Positions 34,701 through 41,236 of a stretch of DNA of 64,000 nt are shown one piece after another. The position numbers were made by a program, and so were the translations under genes. The notes below the pieces were generated by a model. It searched no databases. It saw nothing but the letters and a program-made list of their open reading frames with translations, and was not told the DNA's origin. The first letter of the stretch is position 1, and the number at the start of each line of letters is the position of its first letter. Source of the DNA: Nakamurella sp. A5-74 (lineage in GTDB: Bacteria > Actinomycetota > Actinomycetes > Mycobacteriales > Nakamurellaceae); the NCBI RefSeq assembly GCF_040438885.1, contig NZ_CP159218.1, positions 3,720,001 to 3,784,000 of the forward strand, in the 5' to 3' direction.

Positions 34701-36996
34701 AGACTTCGTCGATGTCGCCCGCGAGGTAGTTGCTGCCCGGCTGGTTGGGCCACCCACCGAGGTTGTCCCCACCGACCCGCCAGTACCCGCCGTACTCCTG
34801 ACCGGACGTGACGTCAGCCCTGCTCGCGATCAGCCGACCGTCGATCCACAGCTGCATGCCGCCCGCCCCGAGCGAGGAGACGATCTGGTGCCACTGACCG
34901 TCGTTGTAGGTATCGGGCGAAGAGAGGACCGCCACCGTGTTCGGGTAGACGCCGAAGAAGATGTGCCCGGCGTTGTCCATGTAGGTGTGACGGTCGTAGC
35001 CGCTCGAGTCGCCCGTCGCGGAGTTGCCGAACCCGATGATCTTGCCACCGGAGGTCGAGGTCGTCCGCACCCAGGCCTCGGTGGTGAACACGTTGGGTCC
35101 GGTGAGCTGCTTCGACGAGGCGATCATCGAACCGCCGTTGCCGGTGAAGGTGCTGGAAGCATCGCTGTCACCGGCGATGGCGCCGGAGGTCCCGCGGGTG
35201 ACCCCGGTGACGGCGCCGTCGTTCAGCCCCGCGTAGTCGACCTCGGCGCTCGTCGAGCTGTCACCCAGGCGGTAGTAGAGGGAGGCACCGTCGTCGACGA
35301 CCGACTGGGCGTAGTTGCTCCAGCCGCCCGTCGTCGGCGTGGTGATCGGCACGATGTCGGTGCGCTGCAGATTGCCGTCGGCATCCGTCGCGGTGACCCG
35401 GTAGGTGTAGGTCTGACCGGGTGTGAGGTTGGTGTCCGTGAAGATCATCGCCGGCAGTTCCCAGAAGCTCGAGTCGAGCTGCTGGGTCGAGATGACCGTC
35501 CCGTTGCGCGAGAGGGTGTAGGTGAGCTTGCGGCTGTCGCGGTCCCAGTTGGCCTCCCAGGCGATGCGCACCCGGGTGCCGCCCTGCGCGGTGAGGCGCA
35601 GCGGCCAGGTGGAGCCGTAGAGCCGTGGGCCCTGGGTCTTGGCGGCTGCGGTGGCCCTCGGCTGGAAGCGCACCAGGCCCTGCTGACCGGAACCATTGAC
35701 GGTGGGGAACTCGCCGGCGAGCACCACGTAACCGGAGTTGCCGGTGACCGACCAGGCAGCCTGGGACTGCCCGGAAGCGGTTCCGTTCGTCATGTCCGGG
35801 AACCACTGGTGCATCGACGGACTCGGGGTGCCGAACCAGTCGGTGTAGCTGCCGTAGATGTTGTGGCCGAGGGTGCCGGTGACCTGGTCGGTGAACGCCA
35901 GCGCGTGCCGCATGTTCGTCGCCCACGGATCCGACTGCGGGAAGGCGCCGACGGTGCTGCAGTAGTGGGCGTGGCTGACGGTGTAGATGATCGAACCGAT
36001 CGGCGCGATGTCGTAGGTGTCGCCGTGGCAGTCCTCGAGCAGGACCACGTTGCCGGTGGCGACGTCGAGCTTGAACATGCCCTCGAGGTTTCCGCCGGTA
36101 CCGAAGGTGAATGCGCTGCCGTAGACGAAGTCGCCGCTGACCTTCAGCGAGGTGATGGCGGCGTTCGGGCCGGCGACCCGCACGGTCTGGTCGATGTTCG
36201 TGGGCAGCAGCGCACCGCTGCTCGCGTCGATCTCCGCGAGGCCGTAGGACGCTGCGGTGTTGATGGTGGTGAACTGACCACCGGCGATCACCCTGGTGGT
36301 GTCGGTGGAGATCGCCAGCGCGGTGACCACCCGCTCGGCCTGCGGGCTCCAGCCGAGCAGCGCGCCGTCCGAGATGCGGATCGCGGCGAGCCGCAGCCGC
36401 CAGTTGCCGTTGACCTTGGTGAAGTCGCCGCCGGCATAGACGGTGGTGTTGGTGGCGACGAGCGAGCGCACCGAGCCGGAGAACGACGGCGCGAACGTCG
36501 TCAGCAGCGCCCCCGTCGAGGTTGAGTAGGCGGCGATCTTGCTCCGTACCTGGCCGCTGGCATTGTTGAAGTCACCGCCGACGAACAGTTTCGTCCCGTC
36601 CGGTGAGATCGCCATCGCGCGCACCTGGCCGTCGAGCACCGGAGCCCACGACGTCATCACGCCGGTGGACAGGGTGTAGGACATCAGGTTGTTGCGCGTC
36701 ACCTGCTGGCTGCCGGGAGCGGCTCCGGCCGGCCGGGCGGTGCTGAAGCTGCCGCCCACGAAGACCGTGTTGCCGGTCAGCGCCTGGGTCCAGGCGACCC
36801 CGTTGATCTGGGCAGTGGGCAGCGCATCGGCCGTGGCCAGCTGCGACTGCTCCGGGGCGATCGGTGACACGTCGGCGGACGCGCTCGAAGCGGTCGCCAG
36901 GGTCACCGCCACCGGCGCGACGATCACAGCGCTGACGACGAGGGCGCCGGAGCTGAGACTTGACAGGGTGCGGCGCAAGCGAGTGAACGACGACAT
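31720..36996 (-). CDS. Giant secreted beta-propeller/LamG/PKD protein (larger paralogue, six PKD repeats)
   Basis: A 1758-residue secreted protein. The signal segment (GALVVSAVIVAPVAVTLATA) is followed by a propeller to ~residue 475 with VFVGGSFSTA, LFVGGDFNNA and VYAGGDFTKV blades, a fibronectin-like part (~475-565), two LamG-like domains (~572-790 and ~802-1010, each with a YYRLGD or YWRLGD start), six PKD domains (~1017-1540) and a C-terminal beta domain like that of the neighbouring paralogue. EDCHGDTY and VSHAHYC are conserved in the propeller. ATG 36996 is chosen because it directly precedes the signal peptide; a GTG at 37050 would overlap the upstream gene. Likely an extracellular matrix or adhesion protein; function unproven. 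Confidence 0.82.
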   Translation of the reverse strand: MSSFTRLRRTLSSLSSGALVVSAVIVAPVAVTLATASSASADVSPIAPEQSQLATADALPTAQINGVAWTQALTGNTVFVGGSFSTARPAGAAPGSQQVTRNNLMSYTLSTGVMTSWAPVLDGQVRAMAISPDGTKLFVGGDFNNASGQVRSKIAAYSTSTGALLTTFAPSFSGSVRSLVATNTTVYAGGDFTKVNGNWRLRLAAIRISDGALLGWSPQAERVVTALAISTDTTRVIAGGQFTTINTAASYGLAEIDASSGALLPTNIDQTVRVAGPNAAITSLKVSGDFVYGSAFTFGTGGNLEGMFKLDVATGNVVLLEDCHGDTYDIAPIGSIIYTVSHAHYCSTVGAFPQSDPWATNMRHALAFTDQVTGTLGHNIYGSYTDWFGTPSPSMHQWFPDMTNGTASGQSQAAWSVTGNSGYVVLAGEFPTVNGSGQQGLVRFQPRATAAAKTQGPRLYGSTWPLRLTAQGGTRVRIAWEANWDRDSRKLTYTLSRNGTVISTQQLDSSFWELPAMIFTDTNLTPGQTYTYRVTATDADGNLQRTDIVPITTPTTGGWSNYAQSVVDDGASLYYRLGDSSTSAEVDYAGLNDGAVTGVTRGTSGAIAGDSDASSTFTGNGGSMIASSKQLTGPNVFTTEAWVRTTSTSGGKIIGFGNSATGDSSGYDRHTYMDNAGHIFFGVYPNTVAVLSSPDTYNDGQWHQIVSSLGAGGMQLWIDGRLIASRADVTSGQEYGGYWRVGGDNLGGWPNQPGSNYLAGDIDEVSVYPTVLNKLTVQKHFTQAGGSLPTAPADAYGAAVFNDSPSLYWRLGDAAGATVADASGNADPGVVSGGVTFGRPGALDLNNTAVATDGTNGVVASSKAFSNPTTYSEELWFNTTTTNGGKLIGFGDQQSASSNNYDRHVWMQNDGTLVFGTYTGDLNTITSPASYNDGTWHHMVATQGGDGMKLYVDGALVGTHPQTGAQSYTGYWRIGGDPVWFGSNSWYFAGDIDEVAVYPSVLSASAVAQHHSLGAAVNQLPTASFTSSSVNLAVSVDGSGSTDPDGTVASYSWNWGDGSADTTGTSATATHTYAAAGTKSVTLTVTDNRGGKSTAVSKDVTVTAANQLPTASFTSSSADLVASVDGSDSSDPDGTVASYSWNWGDGSADTTGTSATATHTYAAAGTYTVTLTVTDDRGGKSTPVSKQVTVSAANQVPTASFTASSANLVASVDGSGSSDPDGTVAGYSWKWGDTSADTTGASATATHTYTAAGTYTVTLTVTDDRGGKSTPVSKQVTVSAANQVPTASFTASSANLVASVDGSGSSDPDGTVASYSWNWGDTTPAGSGATATHTYAAAGTYTVTLTVTDDRGGKSTPVSKQVTVSAANQVPTASFTASSANLVASVDGSGSSDPDGTVASYSWNWGDTTPAGSGATATHTYTAAGTYTVTLTVTDDRGGKSTPVSKQVTVSAANQLPTASFTSSSANLVASVDGSGSSDPDGTVAGYSWKWGDTSADTTGASATATHTYTAAGTYTVTLTVTDNKGGKSAAVSKQVTVTAPAGPVVVAQDTFTRTVTNSWGTAETGGAWTASNASQVSVGSGVGVIRIITKGTGPTMSLNALSAQGLSGAFEFSGDKVATGGGTYITAMVRRSAAGDYRVKVRLVADNTIQLSVGRLLGSTESAFQTITVPGVTYTPGARIKVSFEVTNSSATVTTLRAKAWSAAGTEPAAWQVSGTDSSAGLQTAGSLQLQTYMSGTSTNAPLALSFDNLVVRRLPA
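32380..33945 (-). repeat. Six tandem PKD-domain repeats, near-identical DNA units of 258/264 bp
   Basis: The PKD region of the larger giant gene repeats in units of 258 or 264 bp. The two 258-bp units differ by a two-codon deletion (GDTTPAGSG instead of GDTSADTTGAS). Long stretches are identical between units 2-6 at DNA level, including synonymous sites, pointing to recent duplication or gene conversion. Confidence 0.85.
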
Positions 36997-37024
36997 CGAT
37001 GGTCCCGGGGTGAGAAGGAGTGGG

Positions 37025-38080
37025 TCAGGGTGCGTTGCCGGCGAAGACAACGGTCGGTGCTTCGGTGCTGTAGCTCAGGGACAACTTGATCGGCCGCCGC
37101 TTGTCGGCGGCGATCGTGAAGACATAGCTGCCGGTGGCGTTGTCGCCGGCGGCGAGCGTGCCGGTGAACGGGGCGGAGGGCGGTCCGGCGAGCGTTGAGG
37201 TCGGGCCCCCGGTGGAATCGGTGAGGGTGACGCCGACCCCGTCGAGGACGATCGCCTTCGTGGAGCCGTTGGTCACCCTGAGGGTGACGGACAAGGCAGG
37301 ACCGGCGATCTCGCCGGGGCCGTTGGCCACGCCGGTGACCGCCTTGAGCGACACGATCTGCGCAGTGACCTTCCCGCCGAACTCGGCGGTCTGGGTCAAC
37401 TGGCGGCTGGGTGCGGTGGTCTCGGCCACGCTCGGCACGGTCTGGTTGATGTTGCCGCTGCCCGGCGCGGGGACCTTGGTGGTCGCCGCCGGCGGGAGCG
37501 AGGTGGTCGGAACGGCAGTGTCGGTCGCGGAGCCGCCGGAGTAGCTGCCCGGATCCGTCGCGGTTCCGGACTTCCCGGTCGTGTCGACCGAAGAACCGGT
37601 GCCGCTCGTCGAGCCCCCGGCAGTGGAGGACCGTGAGCCGCCGGATGCGGTGGTCCGGTCGGTCGCCGACGGATCGGCCGCCGAGCTGCCGGTGCTCTCG
37701 GTGGGACCGGCGCTGCCGGTGCTCTCGGTGGGACGGGCGCTGCCGGTGCTCTCGGTGGGACGGGCGCTGCCGGTGCTCTCGGTGGGACGGGCGCTGCCGG
37801 TGCTCTCGGTGGGACGGGCGCTGCCGGTGCTCTCGGTGGGACGGGCGCTGCCGGTGCTCTCGGTGGGACCGGCGCTGCCGGTGCTCTCGGTGGGACCGGC
37901 GCTGCCGGTCGTCGTGGTCGATGCCGTCGACCCCGCCGAGATGGCCGAGGACTGACCGGGAGCGGCCGGCGTCGACGTGCAACCCGCGACCACGGCCAGC
38001 AGAACTGCCGCGGGAACGGCACGAGTGAGGGCCGACCGCAGCGCGAGCGACATCAGCGAGGTAGTGCGGGGGCGGTTCAC
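37025..38080 (-). CDS. Ser/Thr-rich repeat lipoprotein
   Basis: A 351-residue lipoprotein. ALTRAVPAAVLLAVVAGC is the signal peptide with its lipobox Cys near residue 34. A low-complexity stalk follows with eight 9-residue repeats (TGSARPTES or TGSAGPTES), then more Ser/Thr/Gly-rich sequence, and a C-terminal beta domain (~residues 220-351; VTLRVTNGSTKAIVLDGVGV, resembling DUF4352-type immunoglobulin-like folds). Such stalks are often O-glycosylated and lift a domain off the cell surface. GTG 38080 overlaps the preceding stop (GTGA) and has GGAAAGG upstream, so it is preferred over ATG 38053, which has no Shine-Dalgarno. Confidence 0.78.
   Translation of the reverse strand: MNRPRTTSLMSLALRSALTRAVPAAVLLAVVAGCTSTPAAPGQSSAISAGSTASTTTTGSAGPTESTGSAGPTESTGSARPTESTGSARPTESTGSARPTESTGSARPTESTGSARPTESTGSAGPTESTGSSAADPSATDRTTASGGSRSSTAGGSTSGTGSSVDTTGKSGTATDPGSYSGGSATDTAVPTTSLPPAATTKVPAPGSGNINQTVPSVAETTAPSRQLTQTAEFGGKVTAQIVSLKAVTGVANGPGEIAGPALSVTLRVTNGSTKAIVLDGVGVTLTDSTGGPTSTLAGPPSAPFTGTLAAGDNATGSYVFTIAADKRRPIKLSLSYSTEAPTVVFAGNAP
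37691..37906 (-). repeat. Eight 27-bp tandem repeats encoding the lipoprotein stalk
   Basis: Eight copies of a 27-bp unit start every 27 bp from 37691 to 37880. The outer copies have GGGACCGGC and the inner five GGGACGGGC, which changes Gly to Arg. As an in-frame minisatellite it can change stalk length without a frameshift. Confidence 0.9.
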
Positions 38081-38859
38081 GACACGGCCTTTCCAGGAGT
38101 GAGCCGCGACATCTCGCGGTACCACTTGACCGCTGCCGCGCCGAGATACAGGGCCGAGTACGCGGCCAGGAAGGTGTAGACGGGGAAGAAGACGTCGGTC
38201 AGGCCGAAGGTGAGGAACACGACGCAGAGCAAGCCGTAGTCCGTCGGGATCACCAGCAACGAGCGCAGCGGCGAAGTGTGCCCGCGATCGACGGTCACCC
38301 CGGTGGCGGCCGCCAGTCCGCGGCGCAGCTGATCGTTCAGGATCATCCCGAAGAAGCTGACGCAGGCGACGACGGTGAACCCGACCGGCACCAGGAGCCA
38401 GCCGGATCCGGCGAGGTCGGTGAATCGGTACAGGCCGATCAGCACCGCGAGGTGCAGGCAGACGATCTTCGCCGCATCGACCATGTGGTCGAGCCACTCG
38501 CCCGCATAGCTGCCACCGCCGCGCAGTCGGGCGAGCTGACCGTCCGCCGCGTCCAGCGCATAGCCGAGCACCAGCAGCACGCCGACGAGCAGCCCGGACC
38601 ACCAGGAGGGCGACACCAGCGCGATGGTCGCAATGCCGGCGAAGCTGAGCACCCCGCTCAGCACCGTCACCTGATTGGGGGTGCGGCCGGCCCGGAAGGC
38701 CAGCGCCGCGAACTGCCGCCCCAGCGGACGGTTGACGAAGCGCGAGTAGGCGGGAGCTCCCTTGGCGCTCTTCTGTGCGCCGGCCAGCTGTGCGACCACG
38801 GCGCGGTGCGACAGCGGGGTCTGGGAGCGGGACCCCTGCTGATCGGTGGAGATCGTCAT
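38077..38859 (-). CDS. CDP-alcohol phosphatidyltransferase-family membrane protein
   Basis: A 260-residue membrane enzyme. DAADGQLARLRGGGSYAGEW then LDHMVD is the CDP-alcohol phosphotransferase signature (D-x2-D-G-x2-A-R-x8-G-x3-D-x3-D), here near residues 103-128, flanked by about six membrane segments. Members join a CDP-linked lipid or alcohol to an acceptor alcohol. Its location among glycosyltransferases, with a TagD-like cytidylyltransferase in the same locus, suggests it uses a CDP-alcohol to decorate or link a surface polymer instead of making a housekeeping phospholipid; this is inference. Start and stop overlap with both neighbours by 4 nt. Confidence 0.85.
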   Translation of the reverse strand: MTISTDQQGSRSQTPLSHRAVVAQLAGAQKSAKGAPAYSRFVNRPLGRQFAALAFRAGRTPNQVTVLSGVLSFAGIATIALVSPSWWSGLLVGVLLVLGYALDAADGQLARLRGGGSYAGEWLDHMVDAAKIVCLHLAVLIGLYRFTDLAGSGWLLVPVGFTVVACVSFFGMILNDQLRRGLAAATGVTVDRGHTSPLRSLLVIPTDYGLLCVVFLTFGLTDVFFPVYTFLAAYSALYLGAAAVKWYREMSRLTPGKAVS

Positions 38860-40001
38860 GCCGTCACCTGCGCCCGGGTGGTCCGGCGGGCCGCCAGTCG
38901 GCGGCAGAGGTCCTCGTACTTGTCAGTCACGTCGTCCCAGTCGTAGTGGCTTGCCCGATCGAGCGCGGCCGCGCTGCGACGGGCCACGTCATCGGTGTCG
39001 GTCTCCGCGCGACGCAGGTGCGCTGCGACGTCGGCGGGGCCTGCGAAGTACACGCCTGAGTCGCCGAGGACCTCACGGTTGAAGTTCACGTCGAAGGCGG
39101 TCGTCGCGGTGCCCGCGCCGATCGCGCGCAAGAGCGACGGGTTCGTCCCGCCGACGGAATGTCCGTGCAGGTAGGTGTGGGCGCCGACGTACAGCTGGTC
39201 GAGCAGTTCGGCGTCCCAGACGCCTCCCAGCAACCGCACCCGCGGATCGGCGGCCGCGGAGATCGCCGCGGTGTACGCGTCGGAGTAGGGCGCGGATCCG
39301 ACCACCACCAGGGGCATCGTCGCGTCGGAGGCCACGTAACCCTGGACGATCTCCAGGACGTGGTTCTCCGGCTCGAACCGAGCCACCACCAGGTGGTAGC
39401 GGCCGGCCTCGAGATCGAGCTCGGCGAGGCGTTCGGTGCTCGTTCCGGCCGTGCGGGGTGCGCCGTAGGCGATCAGCTCGGTGCGCGCACCGAACGTGTT
39501 GCGGTAGTACTCGGCGATCCCGGTGGCGTCCGCGATGAGCGCATCGGACCAGCGGACGGACAACTTCTCGACGCCCTGGTAATAGCGCTGGCCGGCGCCA
39601 CTCCACTTGGTCCGCTTCCACTCCAGGCCGTCGACGTGGGTGGCGACCGGGATGCGGGCGGCCCGGAGCACCGGTAGGAACGGCGCGTTGGCGGCATTGA
39701 AGACCACGGCCGCGTCGACCCGGTGGCGGGCCAGGTGCGCAACCGACAGCGCCGTGTGGCTGAGTGTCTCCAGGCTGCGCTTGCGCATGGCAGGTCGATG
39801 CACGAGCTGCATACCGAGATACTCCGCCGGACGCTCGGCGTCCCCCGCGGAGCGGCAGTACACGACGACGCGGTGTCCACGATCGGCCAGCCGTCGGCCG
39901 ACCTCCTCGACACAGGTCTCGAAGCCGCCGTAGCGCGCAGGCACCCCGCGGGTACCGACCAGCGCGATGGACAGCGCACCCGATCCGGTGCTCGTCCTCA
40001 T
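38856..40001 (-). CDS. Glycosyltransferase family 4, rhamnosyltransferase-like (DUF1972)
   Basis: A 381-residue GT-B enzyme. IALVGTRGVPARYGGFETCVEEVG at the N-terminus is the DUF1972 signature (key residues GTRGVPARYGGFET) seen in WchF/Cps2T-type beta-1,4-rhamnosyltransferases; HVDGLEWKRTKWSGAGQRYY and HGHSVGGTNPSLLRAIG are also characteristic. It probably adds rhamnose to the growing lipid-linked repeat unit. ATG 40001 begins 12 residues before the fold and has no Shine-Dalgarno; a 19-codon leader frame with GAGGAG ends across it, which may supply the ribosomes by coupling. It is the first gene of a five-gene minus-strand run. Confidence 0.87.
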   Translation of the reverse strand: MRTSTGSGALSIALVGTRGVPARYGGFETCVEEVGRRLADRGHRVVVYCRSAGDAERPAEYLGMQLVHRPAMRKRSLETLSHTALSVAHLARHRVDAAVVFNAANAPFLPVLRAARIPVATHVDGLEWKRTKWSGAGQRYYQGVEKLSVRWSDALIADATGIAEYYRNTFGARTELIAYGAPRTAGTSTERLAELDLEAGRYHLVVARFEPENHVLEIVQGYVASDATMPLVVVGSAPYSDAYTAAISAAADPRVRLLGGVWDAELLDQLYVGAHTYLHGHSVGGTNPSLLRAIGAGTATTAFDVNFNREVLGDSGVYFAGPADVAAHLRRAETDTDDVARRSAAALDRASHYDWDDVTDKYEDLCRRLAARRTTRAQVTA

Positions 40002-40057
40002 GCGGCGACCCGGGACACGGGGGCGCTCACAACACGGACGTCCACCGACACGTTCAC
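39998..40057 (-). CDS. Possible 19-residue leader peptide coupled to the glycosyltransferase
   Basis: GTG 40057 is preceded by GAGGAG at 5 nt, the best ribosome site in this leader, and opens a frame MNVSVDVRVVSAPVSRVAA whose TGA overlaps the glycosyltransferase ATG (ATGA). The glycosyltransferase itself lacks a ribosome site, so translational coupling through this short frame is plausible. No homology is claimed. Confidence 0.35.
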   Translation of the reverse strand: MNVSVDVRVVSAPVSRVAA

Positions 40058-40504
40058 TGCTCTCCTCGAGGTTGTGATGCTGGCCGAGCCGCCTTGGCGC
40101 GGCACCGGATTCCGTCGCACTCACCGACCTCGGCGTCAATCGGTGACCGAGAGTGTCGATCCACCGACACTAAGTGCTCATTCGGACTAGGTGAACATGA
40201 ATCTAGCAGCGGACAACCACTCAGAGCGAGATTGTAGCCAGAATTCTGCTGGCGTAACCCTTACGAGACCATTGGGAACCCGTTCGGGCGCGGCAAATGG
40301 GCGCAACAGACCAATTCAGCCTCGCGGCGTCAGCACATCGTGGTCCGCAACGCACTGCGGGGCCGGCGGAAGTGGTCACTCGATCGTTGTCGAGGGGGCG
40401 TCATGCGCTTCCGAGCGAAGAGCGGGAGGCGTCATCCTGCATCACCGATCCCCGAATCGGGCGAACAGGATCATCGAAGCGAGGGGAACGGGCCGGGCAC
40501 CCCG
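40058..40504. other. Non-coding stretch upstream of the glycosyltransferase operon
   Basis: About 450 bp without a supported gene, lower in GC around 40180-40270. On the minus strand TACAAT (40231-40236) is a strong -10-like hexamer with GGTTAC or TTACGC near the -35 position (18 or 15 bp), which would give a leader of about 220 nt before the glycosyltransferase. No known riboswitch pattern was recognised. Confidence 0.5.
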
Positions 40505-41236
40505 TCAGCGGCTGAAGACGGCGGACAGCACCGGCCGCCCGACCGCCAGCAGGTCGCCGAGCGAGCGGGCCACGAGCGACCGCTCGCGCGCCCCGGCGAG
40601 CACGGAGTCGATCAGCGCGACCCGGTCGACAACGGGACCGGGGCCGTCGTCGACACCGTCGGTGCCGTCGGCGAATCGGTCGTGGGCCAACAGGATCGCA
40701 CCCGGCTCCAGCGACGCGAGGCAGTGCTCGATCCGCTCGGTCTGCGGAATGTCCCGCCAGTCCCAGGTCGTCGGCCCCCACAGGGCGGGCGTCAATCCGG
40801 CGGCCCTGGTGGCCCGCCAGGTGCGCAGACTCTGACTGCCGTACGGGGGGCGCATGAACCGGACCGGCGCGCCCACGAGCTGCTCCAGCTCGGCTTTGCC
40901 CTCCTGTTGTCGGACCACGACGTCGGAATGCGGCACAGAGGTGAGAGCACGGTGGTCGACGCCGTGCAGTGCGACCTCGTGACCCGCAGCGACGATCTCC
41001 TGGAGCAGGGCGGGGTGCCGCCTTGCCGCGGTGAGCAGGACGAAGAACGTCGCCCTGGCACCGTGCTTGTCCAGCACCGGCAACAGCAGGTCGGTCCCGC
41101 CGGGCCCCGGTCCGTCGTCGAAGGTCAGCGCGAACTCGTTCCGGTCGGTCTGCACCGAGACCATCGACCCGATGAACGTCAGGCGACTCTTGATGCCGGA
41201 CTTCACCGCGGTCGACACCCGATCGAGAGCGCTCAT
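40505..41236 (-). CDS. Polysaccharide deacetylase (NodB homology domain)
   Basis: A 243-residue metal-dependent deacetylase. [11 protein letters not shown] with Asp40/Asp41, the zinc-binding [14 protein letters not shown] and LLAHDRF are NodB motifs in order, so it should remove N- or O-acetyl groups from a carbohydrate. No signal peptide or clear membrane anchor is present, unusual for an enzyme of cell-surface polymers; action on a cytoplasmic lipid-linked intermediate is possible. Its ATG overlaps the mfd stop (ATGA at 41233-41236), so it is translationally coupled to the repair gene, while its function fits the polysaccharide genes downstream. Confidence 0.88.
   Translation of the reverse strand: MSALDRVSTAVKSGIKSRLTFIGSMVSVQTDRNEFALTFDDGPGPGGTDLLLPVLDKHGARATFFVLLTAARRHPALLQEIVAAGHEVALHGVDHRALTSVPHSDVVVRQQEGKAELEQLVGAPVRFMRPPYGSQSLRTWRATRAAGLTPALWGPTTWDWRDIPQTERIEHCLASLEPGAILLAHDRFADGTDGVDDGPGPVVDRVALIDSVLAGARERSLVARSLGDLLAVGRPVLSAVFSR

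Noticed and set aside
31420-36525. 1701-codon plus-strand frame opposite the giant surface protein gene
   Set aside because: It is the shadow of the PKD/LamG gene on the other strand: composition is Arg/Gly/His-rich without domains, whereas the minus frame has a signal peptide and clear domains.
17818-40001. Prophage or integrative element explaining the surface locus
   Set aside because: No integrase, transposase, attachment repeats, tRNA-adjacent boundary or phage structural genes were seen; the only tRNA (47773-47843) is 8 kb away.
40470-40500. Degenerate fifth copy of the dispersed repeat (ATCATCGAAGCGAGGGGAAC)
   Set aside because: Only the core AGCGAGG(G)GAAC agrees with the family; too short and diverged to support.
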